63,875 nucleotides of DNA from contig JABCYV010000002.1 of assembly GCA_013290025.1 (NCBI GenBank), positions 1-63,875 on the forward strand, given 5' to 3'. The stretch comes from Acidobacteriota bacterium (GTDB lineage Bacteria > Acidobacteriota > Terriglobia > Terriglobales > Acidobacteriaceae). The notes beneath the pieces are model-generated. The model searched no databases. It saw nothing but the letters and a program-made list of their open reading frames with translations, and had not been told where the DNA came from. Position 1 is the first letter of the stretch; each line of letters begins with the position of its first letter. The position numbers and the translations under genes are program-made. Of the stretch, positions 9,824 through 23,445 are shown one piece after another.

Positions 9824-10540
9824 TCAAGCGACTCCTATCTTCGATTCCTTAACAACTTGGCCCGCGGCAGCGCGATCCGCCAAAACCACGGCATGATCCC
9901 TGCTGACGCGGCCGGCTGGAATGGAAACGTCTCCAGCTTGCAGGCGAGCAAGCATTCCAGCTTTTTCGGCTCCGGTCGCTAGCCAGAGCACGCGACGGGA
10001 GCGATTGATTATTGGATACGTCAGCGTCACGCGCCGCCGGTTCTGGTAGATTCCCGTGAGTACGACGTCTGCATTTGTCACATCGAGGACTGGGTCTCCC
10101 GGCACCAGCGAAGCTGTGTGGCCGTCGGGTCCGAGTCCCAAATGAACGAGATCAAGCACGGGCGGCGAGCCTGCGATTTTCGCTAATGTCTGGGCATATC
10201 GCATGCATGCGGCCTCGAGATCGGTAGCTTCCACCGGCATGGCATGGATTTGCTCGGGGCGTAAACGTGCATGCTCGAGCAGACTTTCACGTAGATGAGT
10301 GAGATTTCTGTCGGGATCGCCTTCAGGTGCCACTCTTTCGTCCACCTGGACGACCTGCACGCCCTTCCACGGCACATCTTCCAGCGCGAGGTCGCGAAGC
10401 ATGACCCACGGGGTTTTGCCCCCACTCACTGCCATGACAAATTTGCCGCGAGTGGCAACTGCATCTCGCGCTTCATTAGCGATGAGCTTCGCAGCTGCGA
10501 GTGCGACCGCGTCGGCATCGGCATAGACTTCGATCTTCAT
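9824..10540 (-). CDS. pgl: 6-Phosphogluconolactonase
   Basis: A 238-residue protein of the DevB/NagB fold that hydrolyses 6-phosphogluconolactone. Family motifs seen are the MAVSGGKTPW phosphate loop, VQVDERVAP and LGLGPDGHTASL. The start codon shares one base with the zwf stop, giving translational coupling between the enzyme that makes the lactone and the one that removes it. Length is typical. Cytoplasmic. Confidence 0.95.
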   Translation of the reverse strand: MKIEVYADADAVALAAAKLIANEARDAVATRGKFVMAVSGGKTPWVMLRDLALEDVPWKGVQVVQVDERVAPEGDPDRNLTHLRESLLEHARLRPEQIHAMPVEATDLEAACMRYAQTLAKIAGSPPVLDLVHLGLGPDGHTASLVPGDPVLDVTNADVVLTGIYQNRRRVTLTYPIINRSRRVLWLATGAEKAGMLARLQAGDVSIPAGRVSRDHAVVLADRAAAGQVVKESKIGVA

Positions 10541-11943
10541 CAGGCTGCCTCACTTGCGACCGCGAATGCTTTCTTTTCGCCTGGATTGCTCCAGCCCCCC
10601 GGTGGAGTCACGCGGTCGATCTCCGCCGGACCCCACGTCTGGGGCGCGTACTGATAGACAGGTGTGTTCTTCTTCAACACAGGCTCGACAATCCGCCAGG
10701 CCTCTTCGACATAGTCTTCGCGGGCGAACAACGTACTATCCCCATCCATAGCCGATCCGAGCACGCGCTCGTACGCGTCCATCTCATCAGCGCGTGGAGA
10801 GTGGCTGGCCATCATCTCGCCTGTTTGAAGCGCAAGTCCCTCGGCATTAGGAGCCAGGCTCATCATTCCCATGGCGATGGTGATCTCTGGACTCAACCGC
10901 AGCCGCAGATGGTTTCCCACCAACAGGCTGTCCGGAATCAGGCTAGGAGGCTTACGAAACTTCGCAACAATTTCGGTGCAAGTCGTCGGCAAACACTTGC
11001 CGGCGCGAATGTAGAACGGCACACCCTTCCAGCGCCAGGAATTGATTTCCAACTTGACCGCGGCAAAGGTTTCGGTCTGCGAATCTTTTGCGACGCCGTT
11101 TTCGTCGCGGTAGCCGCGGAATTGACCACGCACCAAGTCCTTTTCCTCGATGGTTGCAACCGCGCGCAATACCTTCACTTTTTCGTCACGGATGGAATCG
11201 CTGTCCGAACGAACCGGCGGTTCCATCGCCAGATTCGACAACACCTGAAACAAATGGTTCTGGACCACGTCGCGGATGGTTCCCGTCTGATCGTAAAAAC
11301 CTCCGCGGCCCTGTACGCCGAAGTCCTCTGCCATCGTGATCTCGACGCTCTCGATGTAGTTCCGGTTCCAAAATGCCTCGGCAAATGCATTGGCAAAACG
11401 GAAAGCCAGCACATTGTTCACGGCGCGTTTTCCAAGGTAATGGTCGATGCGGAAGATGTCGGCTTCGCCGAAGGCCCCAAGCAGAACCTTGTTCAGTTCC
11501 TGCGCAGATGCGAGGTCATGGCCGAAAGGTTTCTCCACGATGACCCGCGCGCCGCTGCCGCAATTCGATTCAGCCAGACGTTGGACCACGGTTTCAAACA
11601 GAACCGGCGGAATGGCCAGGTAATGCGCCGGGCGTTTCGCGTCCTTGAGTTCCTGGCGCAGCGCGCTGAAGGTTGATGGATCTTGATAGTCGCCGTCGAC
11701 GTAGCGAAGTAACCCGACCAACTTTTCGAACGCGGTGGCGTCGAGCCCGCCATGTTTCTCCAAGCTGTCTTTCGCGCGAGCGCGAAGCTGATCGAGGTTC
11801 CATCCAGCTTTAGCCACACCGACTACGGGGACGTTGAGGTGTCCCCGCTTCACCATCGCCTGCAGGGACGGGAAAATCTTTTTGTAGGCAAGATCGCCGG
11901 TGGCACCGAAGAAAACGAGTGCGTCCGACTGGAAATTGGTCAT
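10540..11943 (-). CDS. zwf: Glucose-6-phosphate 1-dehydrogenase
   Basis: A 467-residue enzyme that oxidises glucose 6-phosphate with NAD(P)+, the entry step of the oxidative pentose phosphate pathway. The Rossmann start FFGATGDLAYKKIFP is at residues 12-26. EKPFGHDLASAQ and the substrate-binding RIDHYLGK with its catalytic His follow near residue 180. Length matches the family. The cofactor cannot be decided from the sequence. It is followed directly by pgl and preceded by gnd with a 14-base gap. Confidence 0.97.
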   Translation of the reverse strand: MTNFQSDALVFFGATGDLAYKKIFPSLQAMVKRGHLNVPVVGVAKAGWNLDQLRARAKDSLEKHGGLDATAFEKLVGLLRYVDGDYQDPSTFSALRQELKDAKRPAHYLAIPPVLFETVVQRLAESNCGSGARVIVEKPFGHDLASAQELNKVLLGAFGEADIFRIDHYLGKRAVNNVLAFRFANAFAEAFWNRNYIESVEITMAEDFGVQGRGGFYDQTGTIRDVVQNHLFQVLSNLAMEPPVRSDSDSIRDEKVKVLRAVATIEEKDLVRGQFRGYRDENGVAKDSQTETFAAVKLEINSWRWKGVPFYIRAGKCLPTTCTEIVAKFRKPPSLIPDSLLVGNHLRLRLSPEITIAMGMMSLAPNAEGLALQTGEMMASHSPRADEMDAYERVLGSAMDGDSTLFAREDYVEEAWRIVEPVLKKNTPVYQYAPQTWGPAEIDRVTPPGGWSNPGEKKAFAVASEAA

Positions 11944-11957
11944 GAATAGCTCTCCTT

Positions 11958-12989
11958 TTAGGCAGCCTCAGATTTGTCTTTCGGCTTTTCCAAATGTCCG
12001 CCGAATTCGAAACGCATTGCGGACAGAAGTTTGTCGGCGTAGTCAGCTTCACCGCGTGAGCTGAAGCGTTCGTACAACGAGGCGGTGAGCACCGGAGTCG
12101 GAACCGCTTCATCGATTGCGGCCTTGATCGTCCAGCGACCTTCGCCGGAATCGGATACGCGGCCCGCGAACTTCGAAAGACCAGGATCCTGAATCAAGGC
12201 GGTTGCAGTTAGGTCCAGCAGCCACGATGCGATGACGCTGCCGCGGCGCCACACTTCCGCGACATCTCGCAGGTTGAAGTCGTATTGGTAATGTTCCGGG
12301 TCGCGCAGCGGGGTTGTTTCGGCATCAACGCCGTGCTGTTGCTTGCCGACGTTCGCTGAGCGCAGCACCGAAAGCCCTTCGGCGTAGGCCGCCATGATTC
12401 CGTATTCGATTCCATTGTGCACCATCTTGACGAAGTGGCCGCCGCCATTGGGCCCGCAATGCAGGTAGCCTTGCTCAGCGGTGCCGTCGAGTTTCTCGCG
12501 TCCTGGTGTACGCGATATATCGCCGATTCCCGGACCGAGCGCCGAGAAAATAGGATCAAGGTGCTGGACGACGTCCTTCTCGCCGCCGATCATCATGCAG
12601 TAGCCACGTTCGAGACCCCAGACGCCGCCGCTGGTGCCGACGTCAACGTAGTGAATCTGTTTGGGCGCGAGGTCCTTTGCACGCTGAATGTCGTCCACGT
12701 AGTAGGAGTTTCCGCCGTCGATAAGGATGTCGCCTGCTTCGAGGTGCGGCAACAAGTCCGAAATCGTCTGATCGACCACCGCCGCGGGAACCATCAACCA
12801 CATTGCACGTGGTTTCTCCAGTTTCTTCACGAAATCGGTCAGAGAACCTGCTCCGATCGCGTGGTCTTCGACCAAATCAGCGACCGCTTGTGGCGACCTG
12901 TCGAACACGACACAGCTGTGTCCTTTTCTGATTAACCGTCGCACCATATTGGCGCCCATTCTGCCGAGTCCTATCATTCCAAGTTGCAT
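11958..12989 (-). CDS. gnd: 6-Phosphogluconate dehydrogenase, short form
   Basis: A 343-residue decarboxylating dehydrogenase producing ribulose 5-phosphate. It has the [18 protein letters not shown] nucleotide fold at the start, the substrate motif [12 protein letters not shown] and the catalytic [17 protein letters not shown]. It is much shorter than the roughly 470-residue NADP enzyme and belongs to the short (YqeC/GndA-like) class, which is often NAD-preferring; that preference is family knowledge, not visible here. An FDRS sequence after the second strand, with Asp at the ribose-binding position, is compatible with NAD. Confidence 0.93.
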   Translation of the reverse strand: MQLGMIGLGRMGANMVRRLIRKGHSCVVFDRSPQAVADLVEDHAIGAGSLTDFVKKLEKPRAMWLMVPAAVVDQTISDLLPHLEAGDILIDGGNSYYVDDIQRAKDLAPKQIHYVDVGTSGGVWGLERGYCMMIGGEKDVVQHLDPIFSALGPGIGDISRTPGREKLDGTAEQGYLHCGPNGGGHFVKMVHNGIEYGIMAAYAEGLSVLRSANVGKQQHGVDAETTPLRDPEHYQYDFNLRDVAEVWRRGSVIASWLLDLTATALIQDPGLSKFAGRVSDSGEGRWTIKAAIDEAVPTPVLTASLYERFSSRGEADYADKLLSAMRFEFGGHLEKPKDKSEAA

Positions 12990-13020
12990 AAATTCTCCTC
13001 TTCTGAAAATTGCATTTGAT

Positions 13021-13701
13021 TCACCGCGCTATTTGCGAAACCGCGTCACGCAACGATTCCATTGCAGCAGCCACGCTCTTGTCAGCGGCAAATATTGACG
13101 TACCCGCGACCAGCACATTGGCTCCTGCTGCGACTACCATTGGAGCTGTAGCTTCATCAATTCCCCCGTCGACTTCTAATTCACAGTCGGGCCTGATCTG
13201 CCCGATCATTTGCGCAACCCGCTGAATTTTGTGCAAAGTTGACTGCAAAAACTGCTGATGCCCGAATCCCGGATTTACAGTCATGACCAGCACCTGGTCG
13301 AGATCGGGGAGAATTTCTTCCAGAACCGACGCGGGAGTAGCGGGGTTAATTGCCACTCCAGCACGTTTTCCAAGCGTCTTAATTCGCTGCACCGTGCGGT
13401 GCAGATTGTTATTACCTTCCCAATGGACGAGAAATGATGTCGAACCGGCTTCGGCAAACTCGTCCAGGAAAAAGTCCGGATCGGAAATCATCAAATGCGT
13501 TTCCATCGGCAGATGGGTGATTCGGCGGAGTGACTGTACAATCGGCGCTCCGATCGCGATGTTGGGCACGAAGTGTCCGTCCATCACATCGACATGAATC
13601 CGATCGGCCCCCGCTCGCTCGGCCTCTGCGACTTGCTCCCCCAGATGTGCAAAGTCGGCGGCAAGAATCGACGGAGCGAGTTTGATGAAATCGTTTTGCA
13701 T
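13021..13701 (-). CDS. rpe: Ribulose-phosphate 3-epimerase
   Basis: A 226-residue TIM-barrel epimerase interconverting ribulose 5-phosphate and xylulose 5-phosphate. I place the start at the ATG of [17 protein letters not shown], 11 bases after the fba stop. The frame is open further upstream but that part reads antisense-like sequence inside fba and has no homology. Metal and catalytic residues are visible in [12 protein letters not shown] and METHLMI, and the phosphate-binding region near EVDGGID. No good Shine-Dalgarno sequence precedes this ATG, so coupling to fba translation is likely. Confidence 0.94.
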   Translation of the reverse strand: MQNDFIKLAPSILAADFAHLGEQVAEAERAGADRIHVDVMDGHFVPNIAIGAPIVQSLRRITHLPMETHLMISDPDFFLDEFAEAGSTSFLVHWEGNNNLHRTVQRIKTLGKRAGVAINPATPASVLEEILPDLDQVLVMTVNPGFGHQQFLQSTLHKIQRVAQMIGQIRPDCELEVDGGIDEATAPMVVAAGANVLVAGTSIFAADKSVAAAMESLRDAVSQIAR

Positions 13702-13712
13702 GTTAGGAGCGC

Positions 13713-14639
13713 TTACGCAACGCTTCCGACCGCGCCAGCACTGACCGGTTCGCCATGGAACAGTCTTAAGCGCGAGCTGACAACCTGCTTCACAGAATCT
13801 ACGACCGGCCGCAGAATCTTGTAGGGCACGACTTCGTTCGGGTCTCGGGCCAGGCTTTCTCCCAACGATTGCCTCCACGCAACCCGCAGTTCGGTATTGA
13901 TGTGGATGATGTTGATTCCCGCGGCGATTGCCTTGCGAAAATGTTCATTATCGGTTCCTGACCCGCCGTGCAGAGTAAGAAAGACACCGGCCGTTTGCTT
14001 GATTTGGGCAATCCTTTCGACATCCAGGTGCTTCTTTGCTTTTCCCTGCACCATGCTCTTAAGCATGCCATGCATGTTGCCAACCGCCGGTGCGAGAATG
14101 TCAATCCCGGTTGCCTCGACGAATTGTCGCGCTTCCTCAGGTGTCGTGAGCTTCCCGCCCTGGGCGGTTTCCTTGATTTCGGAGCCAGTCCCTATGTCGC
14201 CTATTTCCCCTTCGGCAAGGATTGCAGGGTTGACCGCCTTGATGGCTTGAACCGCTTCTTTGGTGCGAGCCACATTCTGATCGAAGGGCAACGCGGAAAA
14301 ATCAATCCCCACGGCGTCAAAGCCCGCATTCGCTGCTTCCATTGCTTTCGCCAGGGAATGGGTATGGTCTGCATTGAGAAAGATCGGCACGTCAAATTCC
14401 TGACGCATGCTTTTCACCAGAGCGGCAAGCTGCCGCACACCAATGAACTCCCTCTCTCCTTCGGAGGCGCCGACGAATACCGGAAGTTTGGTCTCAGCCG
14501 CAGCTGCCACCACCGCCTTCAACAAGACCTCGTCAGCGACATTGAAATGGCCGAGGGCCGCGCCTTCTGTTTCTAACCGTGTCAAAGCATCGCGTAGCGT
14601 CTCGATGCCTGTGTTCGGGAGAGTCCCAATTGCCGTCAT
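13713..14639 (-). CDS. fba: Class II fructose-bisphosphate aldolase
   Basis: A 308-residue zinc aldolase of the FbaA/GatY/KbaY family, splitting fructose 1,6-bisphosphate into two triose phosphates. It shows the zinc-binding and catalytic segment [21 protein letters not shown] in the middle, and phosphate-site motifs GNMHG and LHGGSGT. Tagatose-bisphosphate aldolase is an alternative within the same family, but the glycolytic context favours fructose bisphosphate. The start overlaps the pgi stop by 4 bases. Confidence 0.93.
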   Translation of the reverse strand: MTAIGTLPNTGIETLRDALTRLETEGAALGHFNVADEVLLKAVVAAAAETKLPVFVGASEGEREFIGVRQLAALVKSMRQEFDVPIFLNADHTHSLAKAMEAANAGFDAVGIDFSALPFDQNVARTKEAVQAIKAVNPAILAEGEIGDIGTGSEIKETAQGGKLTTPEEARQFVEATGIDILAPAVGNMHGMLKSMVQGKAKKHLDVERIAQIKQTAGVFLTLHGGSGTDNEHFRKAIAAGINIIHINTELRVAWRQSLGESLARDPNEVVPYKILRPVVDSVKQVVSSRLRLFHGEPVSAGAVGSVA

Positions 14640-16294
14640 TGTTGCTCCTTCATTTTGCGGTAACGCCGAACCAAAGTGTTGGTCGAACTATCGTGGTTAA
14701 GCACGGGTTCGGCAGGATTTTCGAGTTCTGGAATGATACGCTGCGCCAAAACTTTGCCGAGTTCGACGCCCCACTGATCGAACGAATCGATGTTCCAAAG
14801 GACACCTTGCGTAAACACCGAGTGCTCGTAAAGCGCGACCAGCTTGCCGAGTGTTTCGGGGTCTAGCTGCTCAGCCAGAATCGTGTTGGAGGGGCGGTTG
14901 CCTTCAAAGACGCGATGGGGTACAAGCCAGTCCGGAGTGCCCTCTGCTTTGACTTGCTCTGGCGTCTTGCCAAATGCCAGCGCTTCAGTCTGGGCGAAAA
15001 CATTGGCGAGCAGCATGTCATGATGGCGGCCCAGCGGATTTGAGGTCTTCGCAAATCCAATAAAGTCGCAGGGAATGAGGCGCGTGCCTTGATGTATCAG
15101 CTGATAAAAAGAGTGTTGACCATTGGTCCCGGGCTCACCCCAGTAGATGGGACCTGTCTCTTTGTTGACTGCCTTCCCATCGAGCGTGACGTGCTTCCCG
15201 TTGCTCTCCATAGTCAACTGCTGAAGATATGCGGGAAAGCGTTTCAGGTACTGTTCGTAAGGCAATACAGCGACAGTGTCTGCACCGAGGAAATCGTTGT
15301 TCCACACCGCTAGCAGGCCCATGAGAACCGGCAGATTAGCCTCAAAGGAAGCCGTGCGGAAGTGCTCGTCCATTTCATGGAAACCGTTCAGCATAGCCCG
15401 GAAGTTTTCGGGACCGATGGCAATCATGGTCGAAAGGCCGATGGCCGAGTCCATGGAATAGCGTCCGCCAACCCAATCCCAGAATCCGAACATGTTGGCG
15501 GTATCGATGCCAAACTTCGAAACCTCAGCTGCGTTCGTCGAAACCGCAACAAAGTGTTTCGCGACCGACTTTTCATCGCCTCCCAGTCCCGCCAGCGACC
15601 AGGCGCGAGCGGTCTGAGCATTCGTCATGGTTTCGAGAGTGGTGAAAGTTTTTGACGAGACGATGAATAGCGTCTCCGCCGGATCGAGATCCTGCACCGC
15701 CTCGGCGAAGTCCGTTCCGTCCACATTCGAGACAAAGCGAAAGGTCATCGAGCGTTCCGAGTAGTGTTTGAGCGCCTCGTACGCCATGACCGGACCAAGG
15801 TCGGAGCCGCCGATTCCGATGTTTATGACATTCCGAATGCGTTTTCCGGTGTGCCCCTTCCACTCGCCATTGCGCAGACGATTGGAAAATTTAGCCATCC
15901 GGTCCAGCACAGCGTGGACTTCGGGCACGACATTCTTTCCATCCACAAAGATCGATTCATCTTTCGGAGCACGCAAAGCCACGTGCAGCACCGCTCGTTT
16001 TTCGGTGATGTTGATCTTCTCCCCGCTGAACATGCCGTCGATCCGTGCTCGCAAACCGGACTCTGCGGCAAGCTGAAGAAGGAGCTTGAGGGTCTCGTCA
16101 GTAACACGATTCTTGGAGTAGTCGAGGTACAGACCCACCGCGTCCACTGCCATACGCTGCCCGCGCCTGGTGTCGTCTGCGAATAACTGCCGCAAGTGGA
16201 GCTTTGAAACTGACTTGTAGTGCGTCGTCAGTGCTTTCCACGCGGATTGTTTGATCGCTGGTTTCTTCACTTGCGGTTGAGGGTTCGCTGCCAT
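14636..16294 (-). CDS. pgi: Glucose-6-phosphate isomerase
   Basis: A 552-residue isomerase linking glucose 6-phosphate and fructose 6-phosphate. Family signatures visible are [18 protein letters not shown], the FVSNVDGTD segment, and the C-terminal DQWGVELGK containing the conserved Lys. Size is that of the long bacterial/eukaryotic Pgi class. It stands between glk and fba, so imported glucose can be sent to glycolysis or to the pentose phosphate genes downstream. Confidence 0.98.
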   Translation of the reverse strand: MAANPQPQVKKPAIKQSAWKALTTHYKSVSKLHLRQLFADDTRRGQRMAVDAVGLYLDYSKNRVTDETLKLLLQLAAESGLRARIDGMFSGEKINITEKRAVLHVALRAPKDESIFVDGKNVVPEVHAVLDRMAKFSNRLRNGEWKGHTGKRIRNVINIGIGGSDLGPVMAYEALKHYSERSMTFRFVSNVDGTDFAEAVQDLDPAETLFIVSSKTFTTLETMTNAQTARAWSLAGLGGDEKSVAKHFVAVSTNAAEVSKFGIDTANMFGFWDWVGGRYSMDSAIGLSTMIAIGPENFRAMLNGFHEMDEHFRTASFEANLPVLMGLLAVWNNDFLGADTVAVLPYEQYLKRFPAYLQQLTMESNGKHVTLDGKAVNKETGPIYWGEPGTNGQHSFYQLIHQGTRLIPCDFIGFAKTSNPLGRHHDMLLANVFAQTEALAFGKTPEQVKAEGTPDWLVPHRVFEGNRPSNTILAEQLDPETLGKLVALYEHSVFTQGVLWNIDSFDQWGVELGKVLAQRIIPELENPAEPVLNHDSSTNTLVRRYRKMKEQQ

Positions 16295-16339
16295 TCTGAT
16301 CTCCTTTTCATTCTTTCTAGTACCATCTCGTCACCCGCA

Positions 16340-17377
16340 CTAAACAGGCGCGAGGGAAGCTTTTGCTCCTTCGCGGTTTTTGAGCTTACCCAGGCTTTGC
16401 AGTCCGAATGTGGCAGCTCCGACAAGAGCCGCACGTGTGGTGATGATGTGAATCGGCATCCGCCCCATTAAATCCTTGAAGCGGCCTTTTCTGGTGAAAG
16501 TCTGCACAAACTGCGGTTTTTGCGGCAATTTCACGAGATGAAGCGCAATGCCGCCGGCCAAGTACACTCCACCCGTCGCCAGAACTTTCAGTGCAAGATT
16601 GCCGGCCTCGCTTGCCAGTATTGAGACGAGCAAATCAACTGTCGCCAGGCACAATTCGCTGGGATGCTGCGGATCGAAAGCTGCATCCACAATGGCTTTG
16701 GTGTGATCTTTCGCAGATGCAATCAATTGAGCAATTTCCGGCCGTTCCGGAATGTTTTCTTCATCACGTAGAAATTCGTAAATATTGGGAACACCGATTC
16801 CAGAGCAGACACGCTCCACTCCCACGTGTCCGAAACGAGGAAGAAGATAATGCAGCAGACGGATTTGAAGATCGTCAGTTGGAGCAAAATCTGCGTGGCC
16901 GCCTTCGGAGCCGTGAGCAATGTACTCGGAGCCATCCCAGGTCAGAAACGATTCGCCCAAGCCGGTACCGGGTGCGATGATCGCGATTGGGCCAATTGGG
17001 ACCGGCTCTCCTTTGTTTATCGTGATCATGTCCTCAGCGCGTAAGGCCGGGACCGAACGTGCCACCGCTTCAAGATCGTTCATCAGGTGAGCGGCTTTCA
17101 GATCCAAGTCGTTTGCCAGCGTGCTTTCATCCAAGACCCAGGGCAAGTTTGTAGTCTTCACGTGGCCATTGATTACAGGGCCCGCAACATCAAATGACGC
17201 GACATCAACCGACATGTTCACTTGAGCGAGAAATTCCCTGACCATCGCCTGCAAGCTGGGATAGTCGGCGCTATGAACCTCAGTTTGAGCCCAGGGTGTG
17301 TGCGGCCCGGACTCGCGCAAGTAGATCGCCAAGTCTGTTTTCGTACCGCCAATGTCGCCTGCAATTAGCATTGTCAA
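16340..17377 (-). CDS. glk: Glucokinase
   Basis: A 345-residue ATP-dependent glucokinase of the E. coli Glk type rather than the ROK type. It has the phosphate-1 loop AGDIGGTKTDLA at residues 7-18, GPVINGHVKTTNLPW with the substrate contacts, and LAPGTGL-like IAPGTGLGES. It phosphorylates glucose delivered by the MFS permease encoded immediately upstream, 15 bases away. Length is slightly above the usual 320. Confidence 0.95.
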   Translation of the reverse strand: MTMLIAGDIGGTKTDLAIYLRESGPHTPWAQTEVHSADYPSLQAMVREFLAQVNMSVDVASFDVAGPVINGHVKTTNLPWVLDESTLANDLDLKAAHLMNDLEAVARSVPALRAEDMITINKGEPVPIGPIAIIAPGTGLGESFLTWDGSEYIAHGSEGGHADFAPTDDLQIRLLHYLLPRFGHVGVERVCSGIGVPNIYEFLRDEENIPERPEIAQLIASAKDHTKAIVDAAFDPQHPSELCLATVDLLVSILASEAGNLALKVLATGGVYLAGGIALHLVKLPQKPQFVQTFTRKGRFKDLMGRMPIHIITTRAALVGAATFGLQSLGKLKNREGAKASLAPV

Positions 17378-17392
17378 CGCCTACTCACCTAT

Positions 17393-18706
17393 CTAAGCTA
17401 TCCCGTATCGTTCGCTGTTTGGTTTCGATCCACGCAGCGCGTAGTACAAGATGTACAGGTAGCAGATCACGGGAACGAAGAACGCATGATGAATTCCGAT
17501 GTGGTCAGCAATCACCCCTTGGATCAAGGGGACGATTGCGCCGCCCACGATGGCCATGTTCAGAATGCCGGATCCATTTCCCGTCAAGGGACCGAGTTCA
17601 GCCACTCCCAGACTGAAAATTGTTGGAAACATGATGGAATTGAAGAAGCCGACGGCCAGGATGCTCCACATGGCGAAGTGCCCGTACGTGAGCATCGAAA
17701 GACTGACCAGCGATGAGGTACAAATCGCAAACGCGCCAAGCAGGTGCCCGGCCCTAAACTTCCGCAATAGTCCCGCGCCGAGAAAGCGCCCGATCATTGC
17801 GCCGCCCCAATAGAACGACACGTAACCCGCTGCAGCCTTTGCGGACAACCCCGCAATCTCTGCCTGTCCGAAATAATTCACCAGGAAACTTCCAATGGAG
17901 ACTTCTGCGCCTACATAGGCAAAAATCGCGAGTGCACCAAAAACCAGGTTGGGATGTTCCCAGACCGAATCGCCGCCCTTCACTCCAGGGCGATATTCCG
18001 CATGTGGCATGGTTGGTAGCTTCGATGTCGCAATGAGCACTGCCAGTAGGAGCAACGCGATGCCAATCACCGTATACGGCATCTTTACTGACGCAGCTTC
18101 TTGCACCCGATACAAATGCAACGCCGCAGGCGAAAGGGCCCTCATTTCTTCGATGGCCAATGGGGCGGCAGCAAGGATCAGTAGTCCCCCGAGTTTAGGT
18201 GCGATCGTGGTGCCGAGTGAATTAAATGCTTGCGTCAGGTCTAAGCGGCTGGAAGCGGTTTCTGGTTTTCCGAGCACCACCACGTAAGGGTTGGCTGCTA
18301 CCTGCAAGCCGGTGATTCCAGCTGCAAGTACAATCAACGCTCCCAAAAACAGCGGGAACGAAGCGGAAGAAGCCGCGGGCAGAAACAGAAATGCACCAAC
18401 GGCCATACAGAGCAATCCCGCCACCATGGTTTTCTGATAACCGATTGCGTTCACGACCTTCGACCACGGAATAGAAAACAAAAAGTAGCCGGAAAAGAAT
18501 GCAAACTGAATCAGCATGACCCGCGCATAGCTGAGATCGAAGATCGACTTCAAATGGGGAACCAGAATGTCGTTCAAGCAAGTGAGGAAGCCCCACATAA
18601 AGAACAATGTGGTCACGATCGCGAGAGGGCGCGTGTAGTTATTGACAGGTGCGTTCACCGTAGCAGTCGAAGTCGACGCTAAATTTGCTATTTCTCGAGT
18701 TGCCAT
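17393..18706 (-). CDS. Glucose/galactose-type MFS sugar permease
   Basis: A 437-residue, about 12-helix transporter of the FucP/GluP family (sugar:H+ symport). The family start LFFMWGFLTCLNDILVPHLK is intact, with GYQKTMVAGLL in the loop after helix 2. I choose the ATG of MATREIAN because AGGAG lies 9 bases upstream; seven further codons are open upstream. Being next to glk it most likely imports glucose, but the family also carries fucose and galactose, so the substrate is an inference. Confidence 0.93.
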   Translation of the reverse strand: MATREIANLASTSTATVNAPVNNYTRPLAIVTTLFFMWGFLTCLNDILVPHLKSIFDLSYARVMLIQFAFFSGYFLFSIPWSKVVNAIGYQKTMVAGLLCMAVGAFLFLPAASSASFPLFLGALIVLAAGITGLQVAANPYVVVLGKPETASSRLDLTQAFNSLGTTIAPKLGGLLILAAAPLAIEEMRALSPAALHLYRVQEAASVKMPYTVIGIALLLLAVLIATSKLPTMPHAEYRPGVKGGDSVWEHPNLVFGALAIFAYVGAEVSIGSFLVNYFGQAEIAGLSAKAAAGYVSFYWGGAMIGRFLGAGLLRKFRAGHLLGAFAICTSSLVSLSMLTYGHFAMWSILAVGFFNSIMFPTIFSLGVAELGPLTGNGSGILNMAIVGGAIVPLIQGVIADHIGIHHAFFVPVICYLYILYYALRGSKPNSERYGIA

Positions 18707-18717
18707 TCGCCGTTCTC

Positions 18718-21757
<3,040 letters not shown>

Positions 21758-21761
<4 letters not shown>

Positions 21762-23437
21762 GGTTTCGCTTCCTGAGGCGCGTGCAGTTGTTCCTGAATT
21801 GCGGTGAGATCGCCATAATTCAGCGGAGACTTGCGCAGCAGGACTACTAACATCAGCATGACCACGCACGCCCAAGCCACGAGATAAAACCCATCGTTAA
21901 TGCTCAGCGTATAAGCCTGAAGACGAACCCGGCCGCTGATGACGCCAACTGCCCGCCCTGTGGCTGCCGCAACTCCGGATGATTTCGAGAACAGTCCCGC
22001 GGCCAGCTGGTGGACGCTGGTATCGGTAATCCAGTTTCCGCTCTGTACGTGCAGGCCGAGGAGGTTCGAGTGCAACTTCTCCCGTTGCGCGATGAAGTGC
22101 CCCATGTAAACGGCGCCCAGTTCTCCTCCAAACAGCCGTACAATGTGAAAGAAGGCAGAGAAGGTCAAAATCCACTGCGGCTTCGATAACCCTCCTGAAA
22201 AAATTCCCTGCAAAATGATGGTTCCGACCAGGCCAATAAACGCGAATGCCTGCCCAACTCCCATGAGTAGTTCGGTACGGTAATAGTTCGAGGCCGACCA
22301 GGCGCAGGTAAGATCCGCATTCAGATAACAGGCAAACGCGATGCACACAAAGCCTGAGGCCATCAGGAAACGGGCGTCCACCTTGTTCGCCAGCAGGAGC
22401 CCGGCAATTAACGCGATGAAGATCAGCGGGAGAGCGCTCCAAATAATCGCAGGGCCGATCTCATCGGCAACGAATCCCTGAACTGCCAACGACTGCGGAA
22501 TCAAGATGATGGTCGACACCAGACAGAATCGAAACCAAAACAGTCCGATACCCAGCAGGACCGTGTTCCATTGCCGAATGTAGGGCACCGAGATCAGAGG
22601 ATTCGGCATCCGCAGACGGCTCACGATGGCGCAGACAACCAGGAACGCGCCTCCCAAGAACAATGCATTGAAAAGGCCGGAACGCCACCAGTCAAGCCGC
22701 TCGCCCTGATCGATGGCCGCGTAAAGCATCGCCAGTCCCGCACTCCAGTACAGAAAACCGGCAAAGCTTGGAGTCGGGCCTGATTTCTTTGCCGCCGCCG
22801 CTTTGGGAATTCCGAAGTAGACGCACAGCATCATGAACGCCGTAATTACCGCGGAGTTCCAAAACATCCAGTGCCATGAAAGGTGCTCCCGGTACCAACC
22901 GTATAGCGATGGCGCAATGTTGACGGCTCCGTCCACAAAGGTCGCATACAGCGCGATGGTGTACGGTAGAAATCGAAGTGGAATGTTGCGCAGCGCAAAG
23001 GTCAGCGTCAAGGGATAGAACGTGCCTGAGGCAAGCCCAGCCAAAACCATGGCGACGATCATGAGACTGTAATTATGGATTAACGGAGCAAGAAGACAGA
23101 TCAACGTGAACGAGGTCGCGGCAAAGAACAGAATTCGCCGCGGTCCCAATAAAGCCCCGACATATACGGTAAACGGTCCGATGAACATTAGGGCAATGTT
23201 GTAGGCGCTGCTGATCCACGAGCCGTCATCGAAACCAAATCCCAGACCTCCCTTGAGGTCGCCGAGACCCAGCGAAATCATGCGTCCGGTAAGTGTGACT
23301 ACGCCGGCGCCGGTGATCACACCCAGAATCCCCAGCAGTGGACTCTTGGAGAGTTCAGCCGGCATCGCCGCAGCAGCGGATTGCGCGACTCGGATCGGGG
23401 CATTGCCCGGTACCGCTATGGTAGAGGAGGCCATCAT
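21758..23437 (-). CDS. EmrB-like MFS exporter (DHA2 type)
   Basis: A 559-residue inner-membrane drug:H+ antiporter-like protein with about 14 predicted helices, consistent with the DHA2 branch of the MFS. It lies 8 bases after the HlyD/EmrA-type gene and overlaps the TolC-family gene by 4 bases, so the three are one translational unit. The substrate is unknown. Its place in front of a sugar-uptake and pentose phosphate series suggests export tied to carbon metabolism, or simply shared transcription. Confidence 0.93.
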
Positions 23438-23445
23438 TCATTCCA

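Noticed and set aside
10501..11676. Long open plus-strand frame (391 codons) opposite zwf and pgl
   Set aside because: It lies wholly antisense to two clear enzymes and has no homology; GC-rich antisense frames are often open.
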